Of a DNA stretch of 64,000 nt, positions 32,394-41,341 are shown in pieces; within the stretch, counting starts at the first letter, position 1; each line of letters opens with the position of its first letter. This DNA comes from Apoderus coryli (Eukaryota > Arthropoda > Insecta > Coleoptera > Attelabidae). The notes beneath the pieces were generated by a model that saw nothing but the letters and a program-made list of their open reading frames with translations, was not told where the DNA came from and searched no databases. The DNA lies in NCBI GenBank assembly GCA_911728435.2, contig OU452198.1:34067902-34131901 (forward strand). Direction: 5' to 3'. The translations under genes and the position numbers were made by a program.

Positions 32394-34190
32394 ATGTCAG
32401 CAACTGGGGATGAAACCATAAATGAGACAAATCTAAATACCGGGGCCATTCCTAAAGTAATTCAACAAAAACATGATAAAGGTAAGACAGCAATATGCCT
32501 AACATGTAAAGCCATGAAAAAATTATTGCAACAAGCCAAGGATGCAACAGAAAGGGATCATGTTAAAATAAAATTCGACCGACATAAACTGGACACCCAT
32601 ACAGGAGCGGGTGGAAATTTTGCTAAGGTAGTTCCAAAAATTGACACAGGCAGACATTTATCACGAAGTCCTGCAAGATCAACTGCTTCAGACACTAACC
32701 GTGATCACGAAAGTGATCAAATCCCGGATGATACAACAACAATCATGGATACTATGATGTCATCTTTGGACTCGAATGATTTGGCTCAGCAGTCTCAAAT
32801 GTTGAAGCTTGACAATCGAGGCAAAGATCTGTCGAATATGGAAGTGGAGTTTGATGCCGAATTTCAAACCCCTAAACACTATGTCTCACTGTCAAAGCTG
32901 TTAGTCAGACGGTCGCCGAGGGCAATACAATCCATCACCACAAATAGATTTAGCCATCTTAATCCAAACGAGGAGGTAGCAGGATCATCAGGAGCAGTAA
33001 TAGAGAATACAGCTAAAGGCTCTCTCAAAAGAGCCAAAGATGCCGCAAGCCCTAGCTCGCCACAAAAGTCACCGACACCGAAAAGAACACGAACCTTCAA
33101 TAACAAAAATGATAGTGAAAGCGATACACAACAGCATGTAACGGGTAAACAAAGAAAACAACGTATTCCTCCCCTAGTATTGTCGGGAATCGCACAGGAA
33201 CACAAAACACTCGTTAAGCATATACAACAGTTCATTAAAAAAGGGTTTACGGTAAAGTACGCATCCGGATCTACGATGTTGTACATTAATGATCTCGAGG
33301 AGTATAAAAAATACCGACAGACACTACTCGCCGACAAAAGCACTGATTTCCATACATACACTTTACCTGACGAAAAAACTCATGCATTTGTGCTTAAAGG
33401 GCTAACTGGAATTGCCGCTGAGGATATCAAAGAAGAATTAGAAGAAGAGCACGGGATAGCTGTCACCAAGGTTTTCAAGATGAAAACAGTCGGCAGGCCG
33501 CTATTTCTTGTAGTAACAGCCACTAACTATACCATAAAAAACCTCAGTGCACAAGCCAGTGTGTTGTACAATACAAAGGTTACATGGGAAAGAAGGAAAA
33601 ATGCTCGCCGCATTACACAGTGCCGTAGATGCCAAAGATGGGGCCATGCAACGTCAAACTGCGGACGCACTCCAAAGTGTTTGAAATGTGGGCAGGATCA
33701 CCTAACAAACACTTGCACGAAAACGAAAGATACACCTGCCAAATGTGCAAATTGCGGTGGCGCCCATCCTGCTAATTATACGGGCTGCGAAGTATTCATC
33801 CGACGAAAACAATATCTCGAGAATCAGTCATCAACAACATCCCAGATCAAACCTAGCTTCAAACCAGCCCCGATTCCAACTTCTAATCCCTGGACCAACA
33901 GACCAACTGCAACAGCTTCACGAACTGTCGATGCGACTAGGAACGGTGGGACAGAGCAACAATTCGAACAGAATACGGATGGGGTAAGTCATTGTTCTGG
34001 TAATATTTTGAACGACTTACGGGCTTTGAGTCAGGTATCAGATGGAATCGCACAGAAAATAAATTTGGGCGAGGCTGTCAAGGCCTTAATAAAACTCAAC
34101 ACTATGCTAGACGGTGTCACGGATAAAATGTCTAAGTTATATGTTCTACAAGAATTTGCTCAACAAGAGCTACCTAAATTTAATTTTTAA
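32394..34190 (+). CDS. ORF1 of element A1: gag-like nucleic-acid-binding protein
   Basis: 598 residues from the first in-frame ATG (32394); an upstream GTG would add 14 residues but is not a likely eukaryotic start. Order: TGAIPK motif; an N-terminal zinc-finger-like C-X2-C-X25-H-X4-H (from about residue 35); a low-complexity basic region; the PRE_C2HC-type region with FHTYTLPDEKTHAFVLKGL; three zinc knuckles from about residue 410 (CRRCQRWGHATSNC, then CLKC and CANC); and a conserved helical C-terminus ending in LPKFNF. In non-LTR elements ORF1 binds element RNA and helps form the RNP. The stop lies right at the beginning of ORF2. Confidence 0.9.
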   Translation: MSATGDETINETNLNTGAIPKVIQQKHDKGKTAICLTCKAMKKLLQQAKDATERDHVKIKFDRHKLDTHTGAGGNFAKVVPKIDTGRHLSRSPARSTASDTNRDHESDQIPDDTTTIMDTMMSSLDSNDLAQQSQMLKLDNRGKDLSNMEVEFDAEFQTPKHYVSLSKLLVRRSPRAIQSITTNRFSHLNPNEEVAGSSGAVIENTAKGSLKRAKDAASPSSPQKSPTPKRTRTFNNKNDSESDTQQHVTGKQRKQRIPPLVLSGIAQEHKTLVKHIQQFIKKGFTVKYASGSTMLYINDLEEYKKYRQTLLADKSTDFHTYTLPDEKTHAFVLKGLTGIAAEDIKEELEEEHGIAVTKVFKMKTVGRPLFLVVTATNYTIKNLSAQASVLYNTKVTWERRKNARRITQCRRCQRWGHATSNCGRTPKCLKCGQDHLTNTCTKTKDTPAKCANCGGAHPANYTGCEVFIRRKQYLENQSSTTSQIKPSFKPAPIPTSNPWTNRPTATASRTVDATRNGGTEQQFEQNTDGVSHCSGNILNDLRALSQVSDGIAQKINLGEAVKALIKLNTMLDGVTDKMSKLYVLQEFAQQELPKFNF

Positions 34191-36877
34191 AATTCAAGGC
34201 AAAAATTTGCTCCTGGAATGCCAACTCCTTGGGAAAGAAAATTCCAGAGTTAACTAACTTTATTCTAACACATAGCTTAGATATTATCGCAATAAACGAA
34301 ACGAAATTGACTGATAGACATAGACTACGACTGCGACAATATACGGTATATAGGAATGATTGTACTGCCGGCAAAAGGGGCATAGCTCTCCTCGTTAAGA
34401 ACACTATCCCCCACACTCTTATCCCCCAAATACAAAATGGATTTGAGACCATTGGCATTAGATTAGCAACTGGTTTACTACTAATTGCAGCTTATAACTC
34501 TCCCAACAGGAGAATATCCGAAGCTGAATTAAACGCCATGTTCAGTTTGGGCCCAAAAGTCTTGCTGTTTGGAGACCTAAATTGTAGACACGCCCAGTGG
34601 GGTAATCACACAAATAACCCGAACGGTATTACCTTGCGAAACTATGTCAACAATCACCACTTTCAGATTATTTCTACAGACACTCCAACGCACATACCCT
34701 ACAACAGAGGCCAACCAACATACATAGACATTGTTGTAAACAAAAATGTGACTCAGTACATCCAATTAAGAGCTGCGAATGCTTTAAACAGTGATCACAA
34801 TCCGATTGTTTTTGAAATAAATCGGCAAGTTGTTAATGAAGATAACAGAAAGATTTTTGTTTACAACAATGTAGACTGGAACAGATACAGACAAATACTT
34901 GACAGACAAATAAAACTAAACAGAGACATAAGAACAACAGAAGACTTGGACAGAGAGGTAGACAATCTGACAAGTGCCATACAAAGTGCGAGAGAAATAA
35001 TAGCACATAAAGTCCGACATAGACCAGCTCAGGATAGATTGCCCCCTGAAATTCTTAATTTAATTAAATTTAAGAACTCTATTCGCAAGAGATGGCAACG
35101 CACACGACAACCACTTGACAGACGACGGGTTACTGAACTACAAAATACCATAACAACAAAAATTAAACAGCACAAAAATAGGGTATGGGCTGACAAGCTG
35201 CGTGAACTTAATTTTAGAGATAATTCACTTTGGAAAATCACTAAAGCTTTAAAAAGATCTTTTCCACAAATTCCGACATTAACGACAAATGGTAGAGAAT
35301 CTGTTACAGATAAAGCTAAAACCGAGACAATTGCGGACCATTTGTACAGGGTGTACACACCTTTACCAAATTGTCTTCCTGAACATTTGGAAATCGAGCG
35401 ACAATACTCACAAATTCCTACTGCAATAGAATGTCCTCCCCATATACTGTCCAAGATCCTTACAACACCAGGTGAAGTGCTTCAGGTCATAAAGAAAATG
35501 CCAAAGAATAAAGCTCCTGGACCAGACGCTATAGACAATATTCTGCTTAAAAACCTAAGTCGCAAAGCGTTGGTTCAACTAACATATATTCTCAATGCTG
35601 TATTAAAGCTACAACATTTCCCGAAAAAGTGGAAAGAAGCCTTCACTATCCCATTACTGAAGCCTGGCAAGCCCGCACAAGATCCTAACAGTTATCGTCC
35701 AATATCCCTTCTGAATGGATTGTCCAAAATAACCGAAAAGATCCTATTAATCCGACTAGATAAACACGACAGAAGACAACATCTGACCCCTCAGGAGCAG
35801 TTTGGTTTCAGGCCAGGACACAACACTGTCATGTTAACAGCAAAAATCGTGCATGACGCAAAAATTGCTTATAACAAAAAACAAGTAACAAACTTGGTGC
35901 TCCTTGATATGGAGAAAGCTTTTGACAAAGTGTGGCACGAAGGTCTGTTAACCAAGCTGGTCCGTTTAAATATACCCATGAATTTGATAGTCCTGTTGAA
36001 ATCCTATCTAACAGATAGAAGTTTTCGTGTTCGTATAAACAGTACCCTATCCCGTCCAAGAAATTCAAAAGCCGGAGTCCCGCAAGGAACAATTCTTGCT
36101 CCTAAACTTTATACCCTATACACATCCGATATTCCCAAATATCCCAATACCAAGCTTGCCCTATACGCCGATGACACAGCTATTTACTCGCACAGTTTTC
36201 ATGCGAACGCAGCAAACCGGAACATAAAAATACACATGACACGACTAGAAAGTTTTTACAAGACCTGGAAAATTAAAATTAATCCATCAAAAACAGAACA
36301 GATTATTCTTACTCAAAAATACACAAATACAAAAATTTTCGAGAAACTACGTATCGGGGATGCTGTTATTGAACCGCAGAAAAAGCCAGTGACTCATCTG
36401 GGAGTGAAGCTTGATAGGTTCTTATGTTTCAAACCGCACACTAGTCACGCCATACAGCGGACTTACAACGCAATGCACAGCATATACCCCCTGATAAATA
36501 AAAACAGCATATTATCAATGGACAACAAACTGATATTATATAAATCTATACTGAGACCTATACTGACGTACGCTGCTCCAATATGGTGTAGCATGTCGAC
36601 CACTCAACAAAAACGACTATTACGAATGGAAAATAAAATCCTTAGGCATGCTACGAACTCTGACAGATACACAAGAATAGACGAACTACACCGACGAGCA
36701 AACATTTTGAACATCACTGACTACGTATCTGAAATATCACAAAAATTCTATACGTCTACTATTTACAAATCTCCTTTAACAAGTGAAATAACAAGGTATC
36801 GAGAAATGGACAATCTTAATTACAAACACAACCTGATATACCAACAATTGCCGGTATTTAGACAAAATCGGAATTAG
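34184..36877 (+). CDS. ORF2 of element A1: endonuclease-reverse transcriptase
   Basis: 897 codons counted from the first codon after the previous in-frame stop. No ATG precedes the conserved endonuclease start (ICSWNANSL); the position where families B and D have ATG reads TTC (34193-34195). Domains: APE-type endonuclease (WNAN, the INETK glutamate, FGDLN, SDHNP), then RT with NKAPGPDAIDN, YRPISLLN, FGFRPGHN, DMEKAFDKVWH (aspartate near residue 575), GVPQGTILAPKLY and YADD (near residue 661). No RNase H follows. The endonuclease is expected to nick the 5S gene and the RT to copy the element RNA there. The frame is -1 relative to ORF1. Confidence 0.92.
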   Translation, partial: FLKFKAKICSWNANSLGKKIPELTNFILTHSLDIIAINETKLTDRHRLRLRQYTVYRNDCTAGKRGIALLVKNTIPHTLIPQIQNGFETIGIRLATGLLLIAAYNSPNRRISEAELNAMFSLGPKVLLFGDLNCRHAQWGNHTNNPNGITLRNYVNNHHFQIISTDTPTHIPYNRGQPTYIDIVVNKNVTQYIQLRAANALNSDHNPIVFEINRQVVNEDNRKIFVYNNVDWNRYRQILDRQIKLNRDIRTTEDLDREVDNLTSAIQSAREIIAHKVRHRPAQDRLPPEILNLIKFKNSIRKRWQRTRQPLDRRRVTELQNTITTKIKQHKNRVWADKLRELNFRDNSLWKITKALKRSFPQIPTLTTNGRESVTDKAKTETIADHLYRVYTPLPNCLPEHLEIERQYSQIPTAIECPPHILSKILTTPGEVLQVIKKMPKNKAPGPDAIDNILLKNLSRKALVQLTYILNAVLKLQHFPKKWKEAFTIPLLKPGKPAQDPNSYRPISLLNGLSKITEKILLIRLDKHDRRQHLTPQEQFGFRPGHNTVMLTAKIVHDAKIAYNKKQVTNLVLLDMEKAFDKVWHEGLLTKLVRLNIPMNLIVLLKSYLTDRSFRVRINSTLSRPRNSKAGVPQGTILAPKLYTLYTSDIPKYPNTKLALYADDTAIYSHSFHANAANRNIKIHMTRLESFYKTWKIKINPSKTEQIILTQKYTNTKIFEKLRIGDAVIEPQKKPVTHLGVKLDRFLCFKPHTSHAIQRTYNAMHSIYPLINKNSILSMDNKLILYKSILRPILTYAAPIWCSMSTTQQKRLLRMENKILRHATNSDRYTRIDELHRRANILNITDYVSEISQKFYTSTIYKSPLTSEITRYREMDNLNYKHNLIYQQLPVFRQNRN

Positions 36878-37100
36878 AGGGACTAATAAATAAATCATTT
36901 TCTGAAATAAATTATCAATTTCGTTTCGTAATACCACATACAGCCCTGTTAGGGCATAACACACTTATTATGACATTATGAGGGGTGCACAATTGCTGGT
37001 GGACTTTAACCATGTGTGTAAGGCTTTCGCTCTGCACATACGGTGTGTCCATTTTGTGGTGCGCTCCTACTACTGCCAACAAACTCGACACTACCCTAAA

Positions 37101-37138
37101 GCAGGTTTTTTCAATGTTATTTTCCTGCATTGAACTAA
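37101..37138 (+). promoter_or_regulatory. T-rich 3' UTR stem-loop (family A)
   Basis: GCAGG (37101-37105) pairs with CCTGC (37134-37138) around a T-rich loop, with a probable bulged A at the base (CCTGCATT). Families B and C have the same structure. It is a candidate for the RNA structure recognised by the element's RT. Confidence 0.65.
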
Positions 37139-37496
37139 CACAGAAGGCCTTGACAGACAATTTCCGAATTACAAAAATTTAATCTCCATCATGCGTGCGA
37201 CGCTGGTTCTTGTCTTACTGCCTGGATGAAAGTTCAACTTGGAGCTGGGCCAATGACATTGCACTATTTTAAAACAAACATTTATTCTGTAAGAGGCCTG
37301 AGATCGTGCTCACCTGGAATAACCAGGTTCCTGTCGCATACACAGTGTGTACTTTTTGTTAAATAGTATATTATATTGTGTATGCCTACTTATTATTATA
37401 TCATAAATATTGTATTATATTTAGGTTAAGTGAGTGTTTGTAAATGTTTTGTATATAGCGAATTTATTGAATAAATGTTTTAAATCGAATCGAATC

Positions 37497-37585
37497 GTTC
37501 TCGTCCGATCACGGAAGCCAAGCAGTGTCGGGCGTGGTTAGTACTTGGATGGGTGACCGCTTGGGAACACCACGTGTCGTTGCCT
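37497..37585 (+). rRNA. 5S rRNA gene 6, 3' part (nt 31-119)
   Basis: It begins with the duplicated GTTCTCGTCC, then continues to the normal 3' end and T11 run. It retains the whole internal promoter region. The spacer is type AGC. Confidence 0.95.
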
Positions 37586-37768
37586 CTTTTTTTTTTTGGA
37601 TACTTTATATGCAGGATGTCCAAATTTCTCAATTTTGTTTTTTTTTTTTTGTAAGCTTTGTAGATAGCTGAGAGCGTATAGCTATCCTGTACAAGAAACA
37701 CTTTTTGTTTCACCCAAAATGCTCCAATTCATCCCCAATGCATCGTTGGGAGTGACTCAAATTTTCAC

Positions 37769-37887
37769 GGCAACGGCCATACCACACTGAATATGCCCGT
37801 TCTCGTCCGATCACGGAAGCCAAGCAGTGTCGGGCGTGGTTAGTACTTGGATGGGTGACCGCTTGGGAACACCACGTGTCGTTGCCT
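37769..37887 (+). rRNA. 5S rRNA gene 7
   Basis: Consensus copy; T17 terminator, the longest in the window; type GGT spacer (GAAAG form) with a deletion of about 12 bp near 38035. Confidence 0.97.
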
Positions 37888-38065
37888 CTTTTTTTTTTTT
37901 TTTTTGGATACTTTATATGCAGGATGTCCAAATTTCTCAATTTTGTTTTTTTTTTTTTGTAAGCTTTGTAGATGGTTGAAAGCGTATAGCTATCCTGTAC
38001 AAGAAACACTTTTTGTTTCACCCAAAATGCTCCAATGCATCGTTGGGAGTGACTCAAATTGTCAC

Positions 38066-38184
38066 GGCAACGGCCATACCACACTGAATATGCCCGTTCT
38101 CGTCCGATCACGGAAGCCAAGCAGTGTCGGGCGTGGTTAGTACTTGGATGGGTGACCGCTTGGGAACACCACGTGTCGTTGCCT
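38066..38184 (+). rRNA. 5S rRNA gene 8
   Basis: Consensus copy; T11 terminator; type AGC spacer. Confidence 0.97.
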
Positions 38185-38365
38185 CTTTTTTTTTTTGGAT
38201 ACTTTATATGCAGGATGTCCAAATTTCTCAATTTTGTTTTTTTTTTTGTAAGCTTTGTAGATAGCTGAGAGCGTATAGCTATCCTGTACAAGAAACACTT
38301 TTTGTTTCACCCAAAATGCTCCAATTCATCCCCAATGCATCGTTGGGAGTGACTCAAATTTTCAC

Positions 38366-38484
38366 GGCAACGGCCATACCACACTGAATATGCCCGTTCT
38401 CGTCCGATCACGGAAGCCAAGCAGTGTCGGGCGTGGTTAGTACTTGGATGGGTGACCGCTTGGGAACACCACGTGTCGTTGCCT
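38366..38484 (+). rRNA. 5S rRNA gene 9
   Basis: Consensus copy; T12 terminator; type AGC spacer. Confidence 0.97.
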
Positions 38485-38668
38485 CTTTTTTTTTTTTGGA
38501 TACTTTATATGCAGGATGTCCAAATTTCTCAATTTTGTTTTTTTTTTTTTGTAAGCTTTGTAGATAGCTGAGAGCGTATAGCTATCCTGTACAAGAAACA
38601 CTTTTTGTTTCACCCAAAATGCTCCAATTCATCCCCAATGCATCGTTGGGAGTGACTCAAATTTTCAC

Positions 38669-38787
38669 GGCAACGGCCATACCACACTGAATATGCCCGT
38701 TCTCGTCCGATCACGGAAGCCAAGCAGTGTCGGGCGTGGTTAGTACTTGGATGGGTGACCGCTTGGGAACACCACGTGTCGTTGCCT
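38669..38787 (+). rRNA. 5S rRNA gene 10
   Basis: Consensus copy; T11 terminator; type GGT spacer (GAAAG form). Confidence 0.97.
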
Positions 38788-38969
38788 CTTTTTTTTTTTG
38801 GATACTTTATATGCAGGATGTCCAAATTTCTCAATTTTGTTTTTTTTTTTTGTAAGCTTTGTAGATGGTTGAAAGCGTATAGCTATCCTGTACAAGAAAC
38901 ACTTTTTGTTTCACCCAAAATGCTCCAATTCATCCCCAATGCATCGTTGGGAGTGACTCAAATTGTCAC

Positions 38970-39088
38970 GGCAACGGCCATACCACACTGAATATGCCCG
39001 TTCTCGTCCGATCACGGAAGCCAAGCAGTGTCGGGCGTGGTTAGTACTTGGATGGGTGACCGCTTGGGAACACCACGTGTCGTTGCCT
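38970..39088 (+). rRNA. 5S rRNA gene 11
   Basis: Consensus copy; type GGT spacer (GAGAG form), leading to the gene interrupted by element B. Confidence 0.97.
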
Positions 39089-39269
39089 CTTTTTTTTTTT
39101 GGATACTTTATATGCAGGATGTCCAAATTTCTCAATTTTGTTTTTTTTTTTGTAAGCTTTGTAGATGGTTGAGAGCGTATAGCTATCCTGTACAAGAAAC
39201 ACTTTTTGTTTCACCCAAAATGCTCCAATTCATCCCCAATGCATCGTTGGGAGTGACTCAAATTGTCAC

Positions 39270-39309
39270 GGCAACGGCCATACCACACTGAATATGCCCG
39301 TTCTCGTCC
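39270..39309 (+). rRNA. 5S rRNA gene 12, 5' part (nt 1-40), interrupted by element B
   Basis: Consensus through nt 40, then element B begins with ATTCGCGTTC. The 3' part resumes at 44538. Confidence 0.95.
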
Positions 39310-39496
39310 ATTCGCGTTCAGGCAGTGAAACAGTACGTTTGCCTGCTTGTAGTTAATAGCGCGATAGTAGTATAGGTACTTACAGATAATCTGAGAGATT
39401 TTACCTACACAAAACATTTTGTGTTTGAAATATTAAAAATTATATTAATTATATTATTAAATAATATACCGTTAGCATTACAAAAATAATTGTTTG

Positions 39497-39526
39497 CCCT
39501 GTGCCCGAACTGAGTAGGGTGCAGGG
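39497..39526 (+). promoter_or_regulatory. Stem-loop just upstream of ORF1 (family B)
   Basis: CCCTGTGCCC (39497-39506) pairs with GGGTGCAGGG (39517-39526), ten pairs including two G-U type, around a 10-base loop GAACTGAGTA. It ends 12 bases before the ORF1 ATG. Confidence 0.75.
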
Positions 39527-39538
39527 ACATCCGCTAAT

Positions 39539-41338
39539 ATGGCATCAGGAGAAGATGTAAACATTACTAAAAACGACCCTACAAAAACGGGGGCGATTCC
39601 AAAAATACCAAAGGATAAATGCCAATTATGCAAATCTTTTAAAGACTTGGTAACTGACGCCCAGGATAGCGTAGAGAAGGACAGAGTGAAAACTGCTTGG
39701 GATCGTCACAGGCAAGAAAAACACACTGCGTTAGGAAGATCGCTAGCTAAGATTCCTTCAAAAGTAGACACGGGCAAGAAATATTCAAAAAGCCCCACGC
39801 AGTCAGTTACATCCGACATTCCAAATAATGAGTATCTGAGCGGGTATGAAACTGAGAACGTTGGAAACTTAATGTCATCCTCCTTGGACTCCAACGAAAT
39901 GTTCTTAAGAGACAAAATCCATGACCTAGCCAGCTTAGCATCTGCAATGGAAACAGATCAACAGACCCCAAAGGGCAGCAAAGATACCTTCGAGGTGCCG
40001 AAGAAAACAGTAGGATTGGCCAGGTTACTGTCAAGGAAAACACCCGAGTTCCGGATTTCTACCAACAACAGGTTTAAAACGTTGAATGCGAATGAGATTA
40101 TCTCCTCCAGGGAAATCAAAGAAGCAGCCCGAAAGAGCATAAGCCAATCTCCGCCAGCCCAACGCCGAAAACGACTAAGAAGAGAATCGAGAGAGGCGGA
40201 GGAGGAGAGTGACTCAGACACAGACGTGACGTCAGGTAAGAACAACAAAAATAGGCAAAACAGAACAGACCTAAGTACAGGACGAAAGTCTAAAATACCG
40301 CCACTAGTGCTACGTGGTGTAGCTAAAAGTCACAAAGACCTAGTGGCAGAAATCGGACAATACGTGAAAAACAAATTTTACGTAAAATACGCAGCGGGGA
40401 CAACAATGTTGTACATGAGCAATATTGAAGACTATACCACTTACAAGAAATTACTAACGGACGAGGAGAGTGTTGAGTTTCACACTTACACACTCCCCAC
40501 AGAGAAAACACATGCCTTTGTGCTAAGAGGACTAGACGGAAACATCAGCGAACAGGACATATACGATGACTTACGGGACACTTACCAAATTCCAGTCAAC
40601 AAAGTGTATAAAATGAAAACTGCCTATAGACCACTTTACTTGGTTATCACTAAGAGCACCTGCAACTTAAAAAAGTTAAATCAAGAGGCGAACATCATTC
40701 TATACACCAAAGTGACTTGGGAAACGCGCAGGAATGAAAGGAAGCTGACTCAGTGTAGGCGTTGCCAAAGCTGGGGTCATGCGACCACTAATTGCGCCCG
40801 ACAACCACGCTGCCTAAAATGCGCCGAAAGACACTGGACAAAGGACTGTCAGAAATCCAGGGACATTCCAGCTGTGTGCACCAATTGCTCGGGAAACCAT
40901 CCAGCAAACTACACCAAATGCCCAGTTTACGAGCAAAAAGTGCAATCAGCTGAAAACCGACAAATTACAAGGCAAAAGACTGCAAAACCGACATATGTTG
41001 CTGCTCCTCCGCCAAAACAGAACGCTTGGGAAGCTCGACAGAAAGACGCGTCACCAGTTCCGCAGAGTCGAACCAGCCGTGGTGTTGATGGTGCTGAAGG
41101 GACAAGGGTAAGTGCCGCTCAGAATAATATTACTAATCCTAGCAGCACAAACCTGTTGGCTGACTTCCAGCTATTGGGACAAGTTTCGCAGAGCCTTGCG
41201 CAGAAGATAAACATCAGAGGGGCAGTGAGAGCTATGCAAAAACTTGATTCGATGCTGGAGGGTGTCGAAGACGTGCTGGCTAAGGTTCTTGTGCTACAGG
41301 AGTTTGCACAAAACGAGTTACCCAAATTCAACATCTAA
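39539..41338 (+). CDS. ORF1 of element B: gag-like nucleic-acid-binding protein
   Basis: 599 residues from ATG at 39539. It has TGAIPK, the N-terminal C-X2-C-X25-H-X4-H motif from residue 28, a basic and acidic low-complexity stretch (RKRLRRESREAEEESDSDTD), the PRE_C2HC-type region (FHTYTLPTEKTHAFVLRGL), zinc knuckles from about residue 406 (CRRCQSWGHATTNC, CLKCAERHWTKDC, CTNCSGNHPANYTKC), and the conserved C-terminus ending in LPKFNI. The role is as for ORF1 of A1. The stop is separated from the ORF2 ATG by a single codon, in the same frame. Confidence 0.92.
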   Translation: MASGEDVNITKNDPTKTGAIPKIPKDKCQLCKSFKDLVTDAQDSVEKDRVKTAWDRHRQEKHTALGRSLAKIPSKVDTGKKYSKSPTQSVTSDIPNNEYLSGYETENVGNLMSSSLDSNEMFLRDKIHDLASLASAMETDQQTPKGSKDTFEVPKKTVGLARLLSRKTPEFRISTNNRFKTLNANEIISSREIKEAARKSISQSPPAQRRKRLRRESREAEEESDSDTDVTSGKNNKNRQNRTDLSTGRKSKIPPLVLRGVAKSHKDLVAEIGQYVKNKFYVKYAAGTTMLYMSNIEDYTTYKKLLTDEESVEFHTYTLPTEKTHAFVLRGLDGNISEQDIYDDLRDTYQIPVNKVYKMKTAYRPLYLVITKSTCNLKKLNQEANIILYTKVTWETRRNERKLTQCRRCQSWGHATTNCARQPRCLKCAERHWTKDCQKSRDIPAVCTNCSGNHPANYTKCPVYEQKVQSAENRQITRQKTAKPTYVAAPPPKQNAWEARQKDASPVPQSRTSRGVDGAEGTRVSAAQNNITNPSSTNLLADFQLLGQVSQSLAQKINIRGAVRAMQKLDSMLEGVEDVLAKVLVLQEFAQNELPKFNI

Positions 41339-41341
41339 GCA

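Larger units (their letters stand above)
32152..37496 (+). mobile_element. 5S-specific non-LTR retrotransposon, family A, copy A1 (full length)
   Basis: 5345 bp between the two parts of gene 6, flanked by a duplication of GTTCTCGTCC (10-11 bp). Layout: 5' UTR of 242 bp with a stem-loop at 32348-32380, ORF1, ORF2, a 3' UTR of about 620 bp with a T-rich stem-loop at 37101-37138, an AATAAA signal near 37471, and a tail of GAATC repeats. Both ORFs are open. The RT and gag-like motifs are of Jockey-clade type. The element lies in the same orientation as the 5S gene. Copy A2 (47865-53204) appears identical apart from one tail repeat. Confidence 0.95.
37497..39309 (+). repeat. 5S rDNA tandem array, block 2
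   Basis: Second stretch of 5S units, between elements A1 and B: the 3' part of gene 6, five complete genes and the 5' part of gene 12. One spacer (after gene 7) has lost about 12 bp just before GCATCGTTGGG. Confidence 0.97.

Noticed and set aside
34182..34192. Programmed -1 frameshift between ORF1 and ORF2 of family A
   Set aside because: No X-XXY-YYZ slippery heptamer fits the ORF1 frame here, and the relative frame differs among families.
37769..39309. Regular repeats with unique-looking spacers as a CRISPR-like array
   Set aside because: The repeat unit is a 5S rRNA gene with pol III terminators, in a eukaryotic context.
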